Shown one piece after another: positions 11,724 through 23,258 of a stretch of DNA of 64,000 bases. The notes beneath the pieces are model-generated. The model saw nothing but the letters and a program-made list of their open reading frames with translations. It did no database searches and had not been told where the DNA came from. Location: NCBI GenBank assembly GCA_002286715.1, contig NSJX01000045.1, positions 124,001 to 188,000 of the forward strand. The letters run 5' to 3'. Each line of letters opens with the position of its first letter. Within the stretch, counting starts at the first letter, position 1. Origin of the DNA: Dentipellis sp. KUC8613. Lineage: Eukaryota; Basidiomycota; Agaricomycetes; Russulales; Hericiaceae. The position numbers and the translations under genes were made by a program.

Positions 11724-13019
11724 CTACATGTTAGCAGCCGTGCTCGGCGTCGCAGCGCCAGAAGGCGGCTCGGACGCTGCGGGACCAGGGCCAGGGCCCG
11801 GCACGTCGCCGAGCGGGTCGAGGAGGTACGCCTTGAGGAAGTTGCGCCAGTTTGCCTTGGACGGTACGAAGTGGCCTAGTCGAGACAAACGAGATTCGTG
11901 AGTGAATATGGCAGGATGGACGCGGTGAAGGGACGCACCTCCGTCGTGCCACTCGACACGCCCGTTCGTGGTGAGGTCGAGCGCCTTGCGCGACCGCTCC
12001 TCGGCGACCACGATGTCGTTCTTGCCGATGACGTGCAGTGTCGGGGTGTTGATTGGCGTTTTGAAGACAGCGGCCGGGATCTCGCCTGCGGGCTCGAAGC
12101 CGGAGACGGATACGCAGAATTTGCTGTTGACCCGAGATATGTCAAGCTTTTGCACTGTAAAGTGAGGGCAGTGTGTGGCATGGCTTACAAGGGCGGATGC
12201 GGGGCTTGGCCGTCGACGAGGAATTGCGGGTACACTTCGGGTTTCTCGAGCTAGGACTGCGGTTGGGAGAGGTCGCGTATGAGTAAAGGAAGAGCTTACA
12301 AGTCCGGCTAGGATAACTGCCATAGCTGCTCCCTGACTGGCTTCGAGTAAACATCGCGGGCCCCTAAGCGAAACAGAAGGCATTTACGAACCTGAAACCA
12401 AAGATGCCCTAATACGCGATGTCACGTCAACATCCGCCATCAAGTCAAGATCGCGTTCAGAGAAGGGTGACCCACGTCGAATTTCTGCTCCTTCAACAGA
12501 TCCCGGAGCCACACCACGCTCTCGTCCATCCCATCCGTCTTCGTGCGCGCCGCATTCGCCTTCCACCACGCGCGCGGCGTCAGCTTAGGGTCATCAGCCG
12601 CTGCGGTCGCCTCTGCAGCGCCGAGAGCCGCAAGGTCACCGGAGTTCGACGCGTCGTCGGTGGAGGGGGCCGCCGTGCCGAACGTCTCTGCGAGATCGGC
12701 GGGGTAAAGGACGACCGGGGCATCCACGAATACTGCGTGTGCGGGCTTGGATGAGTCTCGTCCTTGCGTGAGGACAGTATACACGTACCAAATTCGATCG
12801 CCTTGCCGCAGGTTTTGCGGAGGGCAGATAGCTGTGGTACTATCGGTACGGAGGAGAGTGCTGCGTACGAAGGAGCCTTACCCGTTTTCTGAATATGTCG
12901 GCATTTTGTGTGTAGCTACATGGGACAAAACGTCCCGCTTCAATTCAGGTGTAGGTTGTAGAGAGCGATTGAACGCACCCGTGAAGCATGAGAATCCTCG
13001 GGACGGCAGGGGCGGACAT
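11724..13019 (-). CDS. FSH-type serine hydrolase (alpha/beta hydrolase)
   Basis: A member of the FSH1/OVCA2 serine hydrolase family. Nine exons were traced from ATG 13017-13019. In order: ILMLHGYTQNADIFRKR (oxyanion-hole region), LSALRKTCGKAIEFVFVDAP, a variable Ala-rich insert, WLRDLLKEQKFD, then the nucleophile elbow GFSQGAAMA, PEVYPQFLVDG, FKFCVSVSGF, TPTLHVIGKNDIVV (catalytic Asp) and WHDGGHFVPS (catalytic His), ending in a Pro/Gly/Ala tail. All three catalytic residues are present, so it should be active, but the substrate is unknown in most fungi. The exon carrying Gly-Phe-Ser is only 17 bases (12392-12408), and the Ser codon is split by the next intron. The preceding donor (GTGGGT) is slightly weak. 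Cytosolic: no signal peptide. Confidence 0.88.
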
Positions 13020-13351
13020 AGTGCAGGCTGTAGCTGATATCTACTTCGAATCGCGAGTCAATTCAGGCTGAGAGCACCCTGGGCGCAGCAGATACCTACA
13101 GAGGGTCGCAGCGGGCAGATGTGGTAGGAGAGAAAGTTGCGATTAGAGCATTACCAAGCCCTCTAGAGACTGAATTTCAGTTAGAGTCACTGGGAGAGGA
13201 CTTGCGGAAGCGCACGGCTCATGGTTAACCGGAGCGGCAAGTCTCCGATCTCAGATCTCGTTGCCGAGAGGGACCACGTGCCGGCGGCAAGGGCATCCAT
13301 GCCAATATTAATGCTGCTGATAATAGCTCTTCAAAATTTACGGTACTCATA

Positions 13352-13434
13352 GGGCACTTAGCTCAGTGGTAGAGCGCGCGCTTCGCATTCGTGAAAATTG
13401 CGCGAGGCCGGGAGTTCAATCCTCCCAGTGTCCA
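13352..13434 (+). tRNA. tRNA-Ala (anticodon CGC) with 11-base intron
   Basis: Cloverleaf read by hand: acceptor GGGCACT pairs with AGTGTCC (one G-T), D arm AGCTCAGTGGTAGAGC, anticodon stem CGCGC/GCGCG with loop TTCGCA, T arm GGGAG-TTCAATC-CTCCC, discriminator A. An 11-base insertion (TTCGTGAAAAT) sits after position 37, the usual place for nuclear tRNA introns. Mature length is 72 bases before CCA. Anticodon CGC reads the alanine codon GCG. Confidence 0.9.
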
Positions 13435-13456
13435 TTATTCAGGATATCGGGCCGTG

Positions 13457-13461
13457 TTTTT
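13457..13461 (+). terminator. RNA polymerase III terminator of tRNA-Ala
   Basis: Run of five T about 22 bases past the tRNA, the first T-run of sufficient length downstream. Confidence 0.55.
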
Positions 13462-15006
13462 GTCCTGCGGGACGACGAGCTGCGAGGCGAAGCATGACGA
13501 CTCCAGAACTTTTGACTCAGCGTTAGCTGGCATTCGTGACGCTGACAGCGTGAAGCCGCTGGAACGCGCTGTGTCACAAGCACGTGACACGTGACAATAT
13601 GCGTCTCTTCGACTTCTGCTCCGAGTCACTCCTCAGTTTCTCCTTCTCCCTTGTCTACTCCTGTAGTTACGCCAAAATTACTACCGAAGTTGTTTGATAA
13701 TGAGACTTTTCCGGTCTCTCGCAAGGAGAGGATACGCAGGGTCAAACCTCAAGATCTTCATCGCCACCGATGGTCTCTCTACTCGTGGTGAGAGAACAAC
13801 CTCGTGCATTTTTTTTTTTTTTCATTTACGGGGAACCCTTTTCTCGTGAGGATGATACCTTTGACTCACGTCAACGGGTGAGTTCTCGTCATCGAGGCTA
13901 GCATATATCCTTCCCTTCGTTCGGTCATCATAAGCACAGATCAACACATGGCCATTCTGCAGCATAGATGGCCCTCTTTTCGCGTCAATTTCGCGTCATA
14001 TTGCTGCCATATCATGTGTAAGGATTGCTTGTTCTGACCCCCTCGTGGACTGTTATGACTGTTAGTCCCAGACGATAAGGAAAACATGAGGTCAAGGACG
14101 GACAGCGAGGTACACGAGGCTCAAGCTTTTCTCAAGCATCGTACAAAATACGTTAGGTCGCTGACAAGAACGGACTGCCATCCTCCGGTTGGGGTAAGAC
14201 CAGGGCATACGGGCCCCACGACACGTAGCTTATTTTACAGCTTGTCGCGCCCTGCCAATCACCCAAGCATGCATGAGGACCGCAGCCGCAGCGCATCAAG
14301 CGCGCTCGACCGAATGCGCACGCGCCGTGATTTGGAATGGACGTCTGATGCAGAGCTAAGGCCGGTCGATCCTATCGATAAGCGCAGCATGAGAAACCCG
14401 TCGTTTATTCGAAGAAAATTTCCAGTGAGGATTCGGAGGTAGGCAAGCACGAATGTCTTCGTGTAGTGAGCCTGGGAGTATGCACAGGGCTGGCGAACGC
14501 GTCTGAAGGAACGAAGAGGGGCTATGCTGACGGTGAAATGTTTACAGGCTCGGGCAGAAAGGAGGGAACGATGGCCGAAGCACGGCGGGGCATGCCCAAA
14601 ACGGGCAACGGCGCGCGGGCACCCGCGCCATGCCGGACGGGGAAATGCCGGAAATTCGTGTACATAAACCGGCAGGCGGTCAGTAAGTCTTTTCGTCCCC
14701 TTCTTTCTGCCCACGCACATCACACGCGTCGCGACCTCCCAGTTCCATAAAGTCCCCTCCGACTCGTCGAATCCTCCAGCCAAGCTACTCCCCCGTCGTC
14801 CGTTCGCTTCCCAGTGCTATCGCGGTCGTCGAACTCTTCCCCTCGATTCGATTACTCGCCCCTGTGCATGTTCTCGAACCAGCTTGCTAGTCTGCATAAC
14901 CCTCACCGTGGCGCCAAACACACCGCCGCGCCCCCGCTTCTAGCTTATTGAATTGCCTCTTGCCGCTTCGTCTATACTCACTTCATCAAATAACCTATTA
15001 AACACC
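13462..15006. other. Intergenic upstream of INO1, no gene recognised
   Basis: A poly-T run lies at about 13809-13822. Pyrimidine-rich sequence from about 14700 to 15000 fits an INO1 promoter and leader. No recognised coding region or inositol-response element was found by eye. Confidence 0.5.
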
Positions 15007-16870
15007 ATGGCCATCAACGACACTCCTTCCTCCGGAAACGCGAGTCGCGACGCGTCCGTTCTCGACGCGCCCCTCGCGCTGCCTATCCACCCCACTGCGG
15101 CTCGCCGCCCTGCCGACTCGATCACCGTCCAGAGCGGCAACACGACGTACACCCCCGAGTTCATCACCGCCAAGTTTGAGAACCGGGGCGCGGACGTCGT
15201 TGTCCAAGAGGCCGGCCGCTATGTGATCAAGCCCACCGTGACGCCCTTCGAGTTCAGGACCAAGCGCAAGGTCCCCAAGACTGGGTACGTCGCTGTCTCC
15301 GTTCCCGCGCGTCTCTGCATTCTAATCAATCTTTTTTTCACAGCCTGATGCTGATTGGCATGGGCGGCAACAACGGCACGACGCTCACTGCCACCGTCCT
15401 CGCTAACCGCCACAACATCTCCTGGCACAACAAGTCCTCGCTGCAGCAGCCGAACTACATCGGTTCGCTCCTGCGCGCCAGCACCATCCGTCTTGGTCTC
15501 GACGCGTCCGGCAAGGATGTCTACGCTCCGCTCGCGGACATGCTGCCCATGGTCCACCCGAACGACTTGGTCATCGGCGGCTGGGACATCTCTGGTGTCC
15601 GCTTGGACAAGGCCATGGAGCGCGCCGCTGTTCTCGAGTGGGACCTCCAGCGCCAGGTCGCGCCCTTCATGCAGGAGACGCCGCTTCCCTCGATCTACTA
15701 CCCCGACTACATCGCCGCGAACCAGTCTGAGCGCGCGGACAATGTGCTCCCGGGCAGCGACAAGCAGGTGCACCTCGAGAAGGTCCGCGCGGACATCCGC
15801 GAGTTCAAGGCGAAGCACGAGCTCGACCAGGTCATCGTCTTCTGGACGGCCAACACCGAGCGCTACAGCGACATCCTGCCGGGCGTCAACGACAGCGCGG
15901 ACGCGCTGCTCGGCGCGATCAAGTCGTCTCACGAGGAGGTCGCGCCCAGCACCGTCTTCGCCGTCGCGGCGATCCTCGAGGGCGTGCCCTTCATCAACGG
16001 CGCGCCGCAGAACACCTTCGTCCCGGGTGTCATCCAGCTCGCGGAGCGCCACCGCTCGTTCATCGGCGGCGACGACCTGAAGAGCGGCCAGACGAAGCTG
16101 AAGAGCGTCCTCGCGGAGTTCTTGGTGAACGCTGGCATCAAGCCGCTTAGCATCGCCAGCTACAACCACTTGGGCAACAACGACGGGCACAACCTGAGCG
16201 CGGAGAGGCAGTTCAAGAGCAAGGAGATCAGCAAGAGCAGTGTCGTTGATGACATGGTGGCAGCGAATGCGCTGCTGTACAAGACCAAGGAGGAGCTCAT
16301 CGCTGCCGGTACGCATCCCTTCCTCTTTTTCGTTCCTGTTCTGTTGCTTACAGTCCCCGCTTTTCTGCAGGCAAGAGCCCCAAGGAGGCCGGCAAGGGCG
16401 AGCACCCGGACCACGTCGTGGTCATCAAGTACGTGCCCGCGGTCGGCGACTCGAAGCGCGCCATCGACGAGTACTACTCCGAGATCATGGGCGGCGGCCG
16501 CTCGACGATCAGCATCTTCAACGAGTGCGAGGACTCGCTCCTCGCGACGCCGCTCATCCTCGACCTCACGATCCTCGCGGAGCTGCTCACGCGCATCAAC
16601 TACCGCGACCTGTCCGCCGGCGAGGCCGAGTTCAAGCCGCTGTACCCCGTGCTCAGCTTGCTCTCGTACATGCTCAAGGCGCCGCTCGTCAAGCCTGGTG
16701 CGTTCTACTTTCCTTTTTATCAATCCGGATGTCGTCCTGACAAGGCGCCTCTAGGCACCGACGTCGTCAACTCGCTCTCCCGCCAGCGCAACGCGCTCGA
16801 GACCTTCCTCAAGGCCTGCGTCGGCCTCGAGGGCAGCAGCGACCTCCTGCTCGAGAGCAGGATCTGGTAA
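15007..16870 (+). CDS. INO1: Inositol-3-phosphate synthase
   Basis: Converts glucose 6-phosphate to 1D-myo-inositol 3-phosphate with NAD as cofactor; the first committed step of inositol and phosphatidylinositol synthesis, in the cytosol. Exons 15007-15284, 15344-16308, 16371-16697 and 16755-16870 give 561 aa, close to the yeast length of about 530. Visible family signatures: the NAD-binding loop [13 protein letters not shown] (completed across intron 1), [35 protein letters not shown], the [13 protein letters not shown] loop, [20 protein letters not shown], and the C-terminal [19 protein letters not shown]. The start ATG (ACCATGG context) follows a CT-rich leader. Intron 3 has a poor pyrimidine tract. 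No sign of damage. Confidence 0.97.
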
Positions 16871-18283
16871 ACGCGTCGCTTGTCTGCTGAGCGCTCGTGG
16901 TAGTCGGAGTCGGCCTCATCGTTTCATTTTCTTTCTGATATAGTTCTCTTGTGTGCTGGGAGATCTCAACATCTCCAACTCGGGCGGCGCCTCGATGGGT
17001 TCTTAACAACCTGCGCCATTCTGCCCCTTTGTACTTGTTTTTGTGTTGTCGTTGTTCGGTACTTGGTGACTGCGAAATGGCATTGATGTTTCGTATCGTC
17101 TGTTCTGTGGTTCATGAGAGCGTGCGCTGTTCGTCCACGTCAACGTCAACGTCTGATTAGTATTGAAAGCAACTCACTTCTTGTGCTCTACGTACCTGTG
17201 CAAGGACATAGCTGTGTGTGGACACTGGCCTTCGCTGAGCCCGAAGAAAGAAAGCCTTGGTATGATACCTCCGGATCCGCCGTCCAGGTTGCAGGTCGGC
17301 GCACTTGTCCTTTCCCCACGTCAAAGCACACAATTGACTCGGAGCTCGAGATGTTCAGCGAACGCTTCGAAGCATGCGCATATCAGCCCGAGCTCGCCGT
17401 ACGAGCAGGGGCTTTTACGCCTCCGGTGCTGGGTTCGATGGCTATAGATCTGCTTCTTTCATTTCGGCGTACCCACTCGACGTTGCGTGTGGGCTTCAAC
17501 GGTTGGCTGGCTCGATGCCGTCGCATGGGCTGCATTATCCGGGGTCGGCGCTGTGGCAAGAGGGCTCGAATGCGCGCATTGTAAAAGTTAAAGCGGCTGA
17601 GGGTGCTCCGTGCGCGTTGTAGCATTTGGTCGGGGAAGTGTCTGAATTGACCATGGGCCGCGATAGTGTCAACCCAACAGCTGCCAGGTTCGGGCACCTT
17701 GCTACGTACGTACATTTCCAGAACCCCGCGTTCAACCTCTCATTCACCATCGGGCTCGCGCATCTGCCAATATACACAATCAGCACGATCAAGCGGGTGT
17801 CAATATAACGTCGATGCTGCGAGTAGTCACTGGACACGAGGCGACCGCAATTCAGTCCGTCGACAGGATCAGCGCTCGCGGCCCGATTCGCTATAGCTAG
17901 CGGGGCAGGGCGGCGTCTTCAAGTTGAATGTGCCTGGCGGTGAACGCACCAATGCACCACCGCGGCGGGAACATGATATGAGATCTAGCCGATAGTGGTC
18001 GGGAGTAATAGTGCTGCCCGCACGATTAATGGAATGGCGTTGTGATCAATGAGCGCGTACGAAGGGTAAGGGGGCGGATTAAATACAGGGGTATACAGTG
18101 GGTACTGGTGACATTAAGTCCGTGAAGCGGGACATGCAGGGAGGTGCATGTGGGAAGATGGGGGAGGGGGACAGCCCTGTAGAGAGAAAGTCAGTCAGTC
18201 AGCTACGCAACTCTTTCAGAGGGCGCGCTGCACCACGACGGACCGGAAATGAGTGAGGCAGGAGGTGCACAGTTCCCGCCTGC
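16871..18283. other. Intergenic, no gene recognised
   Basis: 3' flank of INO1 and 3' flank of the first membrane-array gene. Short open frames have no recognisable motifs. Confidence 0.5.
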
Positions 18284-19342
18284 CTAGTACCTCGGCGCGT
18301 ACAAGCCATTCGCCTCCGCATCCGTCATCTTCTCCAGCGGCTCGAGCCCCATCCCGCACCACTCGATCGCGTTGACGGACAGCAGCGACGCGCCGACGAG
18401 CCACTCGAAGGTGACCTGGAGGACCCAGAACGCGGCTTTCGCGCTCGTCGACTGGCCGTCGTGCGGCGGGTGCGCGATGAGGGCTATGCGGTAGATCGGC
18501 ACGATCATCTGTCGACGAGGCGGGATGATTGTGAGCAGGTACATGATGAGCACTAGTGTCAGAGGTGGACGTACGAGCAAAGAAGTCGTGCCGCCGAGCC
18601 AGAGGGTCGTCGAGGTGGGGAAGCCGGTCTTGGGTAAGAGGTATACGCAGTAGCCCAGAGCGAGCAGGAGCGCGACGAGCGTGACGACAGCAGAGACGAT
18701 TCTGAGTGGACGTCAGGAAGATGCCGCATAGTCAGAAGCGAGCCTGAGCACGCCTACCTTTCGATCTTGACATCGTTACGAGTACTTGCATTCGTCAGAG
18801 AGGAACTATACATGCCACCCGCGACCGCGCCCAAAGCACTGGTTGACAATACGGATGTTTAGTTGCAGACCGTGCGAGGGGTGTAGTTTGAATAGAACGC
18901 ACATGGCTGCGAGGAGCGACAGCTCCATAGCACGGAAGATGGCTTTCTTCTTCGGACCAAGGCCGGTCTGTCGGCTGCTGTGTGCCTCGACGAGCGCGAT
19001 AAGCGTCGACGTGGGCATCACGAAGCCGACACCGAGGAGGACCTGTTCCGCGATGAGAATGCCCGTGTTGAACGAGGCCTTGCCCTTCAGCGCGTCGCTG
19101 AAGTTCTCCGCGGCCACGATCCGGAGGATGAACGTCACGAGCCGTACATTCTCGAATACAAGGAGACGGAAGAACACCCAGACACAGACGCCGCGGTACT
19201 GGAATATGCGGAAGACAACGAGTGCGGACGTGAGGGCGTAGAGAACGACGAAGACGATAGACGGCGCGAGGTCCTGGGAGATTGTGGGGATGCCGCCGGT
19301 CAACAGGCCCGTCGACGTCGAATTCGTGAAAGTGGTGGACAT
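18284..19342 (-). CDS. Seven-pass membrane protein, array member A
   Basis: One of four tandem paralogues. Exon 1 (19342-18903) encodes about 146 residues: a Thr/Ser-rich N-terminus, then hydrophobic segments around SIVFVVLYALTSALVVF, FRLLVFENVRLVTFILRI and EQVLLGVGFVMPTSTLIAL, a basic loop, and the start of a fourth. Exon 2 (18838-18758) carries a Ser/Asn-rich loop. Further exons carry IVSAVVTLVALLLALGYCVY, the join to IVPIYRIALIAHPPHD, and FWVLQVTFEWLVGASLLSVN. The tail is YGLYAPKY-like (GLYAPRY). Seven segments in total. Topology and the late FEWL region recall RTA1-like or DUF7702-type fungal membrane proteins, but I cannot choose. Intron phases match those of the other three copies. Likely plasma or internal membrane; function unknown. 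Confidence 0.78.
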
Positions 19343-19463
19343 GGGGACCCGACTGGAGGAGCTCGTTCAAAGAAGTAAAAGGGGAATATAAGCAGAAACG
19401 CGCGGAGGGGGTGTGTCCAACGCGGCGGGTGTTGGAACGGGCGACTGCCTGCAGGCTGGAGAC

Positions 19464-19624
19464 CTTATATACAAAAGATGCATTGCCTGTCCGAAAACGA
19501 TTCATTGGGCGCAGCACCGTCAGTTGGAAGCGAGCGTACCGGAAGGCCGCGACCTGGAACAGCAAGTTGGCGCCATCGACTCGTGTCGTCAACCGGGCAA
19601 TACGATGGGTCGTCCCATTTGGCA
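19464..19624 (-). promoter_or_regulatory. Promoter of array gene A: TATA box and upstream element
   Basis: On the minus strand TATATAAG (19471-19464) lies about 125 bases upstream of the ATG. Given on the plus strand, ATGGGTCGTCCCATTTGGCA at 19605-19624 matches elements at the same distance from genes C and D. Confidence 0.5.
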
Positions 19625-20846
19625 GGCGGCGGCTGTGCTCCGTCTTTGGGGAAGCTAACAGCGAGTCATCTGTGCGACTTCTGCGCTGCATGCGATACAC
19701 GCATGCCGCTCATCCCAAGTCGCGAATCCACATCGCTTGTCACGGTAAGGCACGAAAGCAATGAACAGGCATGCGAACTTTACAATGCGGCAAGCAGGCT
19801 GCTATGTTTTATTACGCCTTTCGCGTTAGTCCAGAAATATACTAGATGGCATGTCCACGTGCGCAGATGTAGGAGGAATCGACTTACCCGAAGAGCACAG
19901 GGCGAGAGTTTCACCTAGGGCAACGAGCGTCTCGCAGTCGTTTCTCCTCGACAGCGCTGCGCACTGTGAGAGAATGATGCCACCGGACTTCTACCGCTGG
20001 GGATCCCAGCGAGGCACACGCGCGCGCAGTCGTATCCCGGTAGCTCAAGTTGACGGCAAAACATACGTCTCTTTAACCGCTCTCATCCGCAGCAATCAGC
20101 GGTATGGTCGCATTTCTCCATGGTTGCCGGCAGCTGCACTGGCCATGCCCACGTCACTATTGATTGAGAACATCATGATACGCGCGATGCTCACAATAAC
20201 AACGCTCTATGAACCTGTTTCGACACAGTCATCGAGATAGCTCCTCAGCGTCGACGTTGCCAGCATTCGGGGTGACAGAACGGTGTGATGTGTTTGACGT
20301 TCAAAATAGACCGACGACGGCAGTGGTTGATCTACTGTGGCTGTGCTGTTGCATCCGGTACTGAGCTTGGCGTCGAACAAATGACTTCAGACCCACCTGT
20401 AGAGTCCGGTTGCACTAGCTTTGTTCCTTCAACGAACGGATAAAATTCAAGAGGCGAGTATCAGGTGCGCGGCATCGGCGACTCAGTCTGCTGATCACAG
20501 TCTAATCGACGCCGGCACTGAACATCATGAGGCTTAGCAAAGTTCTCAATAGACCCGTTCATGCAAATCAGCTCATAACTGCTGAGAAATTAGCATGGGG
20601 CTACATTCGAGATAAGTTAAATAAACGCTGGTGCCAGATAGTCCTTAGGGTTGGGTCATTAGGTATATACTGGAAAGAACGTGGGAGGGGGGGGGGTCGT
20701 ATCTGGGGAGAACACCACGTCAGACACTCATTCTCATTGATCTCAGGTCTCCAAGAAGCGAGGCAAACTCGCACTAACCGGGTAAAGGTGCATGCGCATT
20801 GCGCCCTGGCCATTTATCCCTCGAGACGGGAGCGTGCCCATGGCCC
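19625..20846. other. Intergenic between array genes A and B
   Basis: No coding region recognised. A run of G (about 20689-20697) lies in the 3' flank of gene B. Confidence 0.5.
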
Positions 20847-21942
20847 TCAGTAATACTTCGGGACATACAGCCCATGCGACTCCACATCCGACACGGGCAC
20901 CGCGGGCACCCTGTCCAGTTCCTCCTTGTCCATCCCGCACCACTCGATCACATTCACGCTCTCCAGCGACGCGCCGACGATCCACTCGATCGAGACCTGC
21001 AGGACCCAGAACGCGAGCTTCGGGGCGGTCGACTGGGCGTCGTGCGGCGGGGTCGCGATGGTGAAGATGCGGTAGATGGGCACGACGAACTGCGGGCGGG
21101 GGGGAGGGGAGAAGACCATTTTAGCGGGTGCACTGATGCATGGGCGGGGGATAAGGTTGGAGATGTACGTACGAAGACTGTGGCGGTATTGCCGATCCAG
21201 ATGGACGTCCGCCGGGGGAAGTTGGGCTTGGACAGGAGGCGGATGCAGTACGCCACGCACAGGGCGAGTGCCACGAGGGTGACGATGGCAGAGAGGATTC
21301 TGGGTTAGGAGATTAGCAGTGTTCATAAAATTGGCCGTTGAATAAGAGGGGTTCGAAATAGCCTCTCACCGTTCGAATTTGTGCGTGTTCGAGTTGATCG
21401 AGTCGCCCTTGCCTTGCGCGGCCGTAGCTCCAAGGGCCCTGGGCATTGAAATTGTGTGAATATTTGAATGCGAATTACAGACTAAAGGGATATGGGACAC
21501 ACATTGCTGCCAGGAGTGCCAGCTCCGTGAGGCGGAAGATCGTCTTCTTCTCGTCCGCCGTGCTGCGGTTACGATTGCTATGCGCCTCCGTGAGCGTCAG
21601 CAGCGTCGACGTGGGCATCACAAATCCGATGCTAAGCAGGATCTGCTCCGCCATGAGGAGGTTCGTGTCGAACTCCGCATTCCCCTTAAGCACCTTGCTG
21701 TAGTTCTCCGCAACCGCGATGCGCAGGATGAACGTGACGAAGCGGCAGATCTCGAAGACCATGAGGCGGAAGTACGTGAAGAGGCAGAAGCCGCGGTACT
21801 GGAACGTGCGGTAGATGGAGAGCACGGCCGTCAGGCCGTACAGCCCGATGAAGACGATCGACGGCGTGACGTCCTGGGAGGTCGTGGGGATGCCGCCCGC
21901 CACGAGGTTCGTCATGGTCGAGTTCGTCGCGGAGGAAGACAT
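20847..21942 (-). CDS. Seven-pass membrane protein, array member B
   Basis: Paralogue of A with the same exon plan. Exon 1 from 21942 encodes SIVFIGLYGLTAVLSIYRTF, FRLMVFEICRFVTFILRIA, AEQILLSIGFVMPTSTLL and ALLAAMC. The short loop exon (about 21366-21440) is the most diverged part, reading TAAQGKGDSINSNTHKFER in place of a Ser/Asn loop. The next exon gives ILSAIVTLVALALCVAYCIR, and the last FVVPIYRIFTIATPPHD and WVLQVSIEWIVGASLESVN, ending GLYVPKYY. The family signatures SQD.xPSIVF, PTSTL, PIYRI and the terminal GLY(A/V)PK are kept. No break seen. Function unknown. Confidence 0.78.
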
Positions 21943-22094
21943 GAGGAAGAGGATTAGGTGGAAGAGGGTGGTCGTGAACGAAATTCTGGGGTGGGGAAGA
22001 CGAGGTACCCGGTACGCTCGCCTGGAAGGTGGGAGGGGGGGGGGGATAATTTGTTGAGGAGTGGCATAACGACGAATGCCTACAGACTGAAGAC

Positions 22095-22220
22095 CCTTTA
22101 TAAAGGACGTCTGTCGCCGCTCCTAGGACGCGGGGTTGGCTGCAGAAAGACAAGCGAGCGCAAGATGCCGCGGGAGTGAGAAGCGCATTAGCGCCAGTGG
22201 GTAGCAGGATGGGTCCCGCT
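22095..22220 (-). promoter_or_regulatory. Promoter of array gene B: TATA box, weak upstream element
   Basis: CCTTTATAAAGG at 22095-22106 contains a TATA box on either strand, about 155 bases before the ATG. ATGGGTCCCGCT at 22209-22220 is only a partial match to the element of A, C and D, but lies at the expected distance (267 bases from the ATG). Confidence 0.4.
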
Positions 22221-23258
22221 AGACGACAACCTTGAAGCTGTGTCCAAAAATTGCAGAAGATAACGGTAAGGTCACCTACAGCGTGTGCGATGGAAACATG
22301 GGGCCTCGGAGCGCTGTTGCGAACTTTGAGAAGGCCGTTACAAACGTACTCAGTCGGCGACTGGGCGAGCACGATAAACCACAAAATTGCGGAGAACAGC
22401 GGCTTGAGGAAAATCACAATTCAGCATACCATCGACAATAGGACGTACTGTGCGACAGTCGCGCCAACGGCGTCTTTCCTCCTAGTGGGACACGAGCATC
22501 CTAGGATAGGCGCGGGAAGACTAGGAAACCAAATAGAGAACAAGGGTACATCGCCTTGATGCGGCGCCGCCTTGCCATGGCCCACAGCAATCGGCTAGAC
22601 CCTGCGACAAAGCTCAGCTGGCGCATCAGGCCTCAGGCCTCAAGACTTGTGCACGAATGGAACTCACGATTGCGACGCCATTATCACTGATAAGGCTGTG
22701 GTCTGTGGGGCAGATAAGCTTCATCGCCGAAACACTGACCTGCCGGCGGCAACAACAATCTTGAAACCGAATAGCAACCTCTGAACCTCTCTGAACGTAC
22801 TTACCGTGCGAGAGATCGCAATGTTGCGGCACCGCCACAGCGTCCTGGGTCAACGCCGGGTCGGGCGTCTAGGCAATCGTACCAGAACCCTCTCGACGAT
22901 CAACCACGCGTTATGAGTGAACGCACAAGATCACTGGTTCTAGCTCGGTGTGGAGCCGTCCGTTAATGTGAGCAAGGACCTCGAGGCGGTGTCGTCGAAG
23001 GAGAGATCTATTATTGGCACGAGGGCGAGGGTAATATAAGGAAACAGTTTCGTCGGTAGACAGAGAAGACCTGGTTGCAGTTCGAGACTGAGTTTTGAAG
23101 CTGCATCGTGAGGGTATACACGATAGCTGCGTATGCATAAATGAAGGCGTGATAGTACGGACACTGCAGCTGCACGGAGGTGCGTTGGTGAGAAATGCTA
23201 GTATACGTTCCAGAGCAAGATCAACTCACAAACTCAAGGCCAACAGACCGACACGCAA
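22221..23258. other. Intergenic between array genes B and C
   Basis: No gene recognised. Confidence 0.5.

Noticed and set aside
15219..16316. 365-residue open frame opposite INO1
   Set aside because: Mirror of GC-rich codon use on the coding strand; INO1 is unambiguous.
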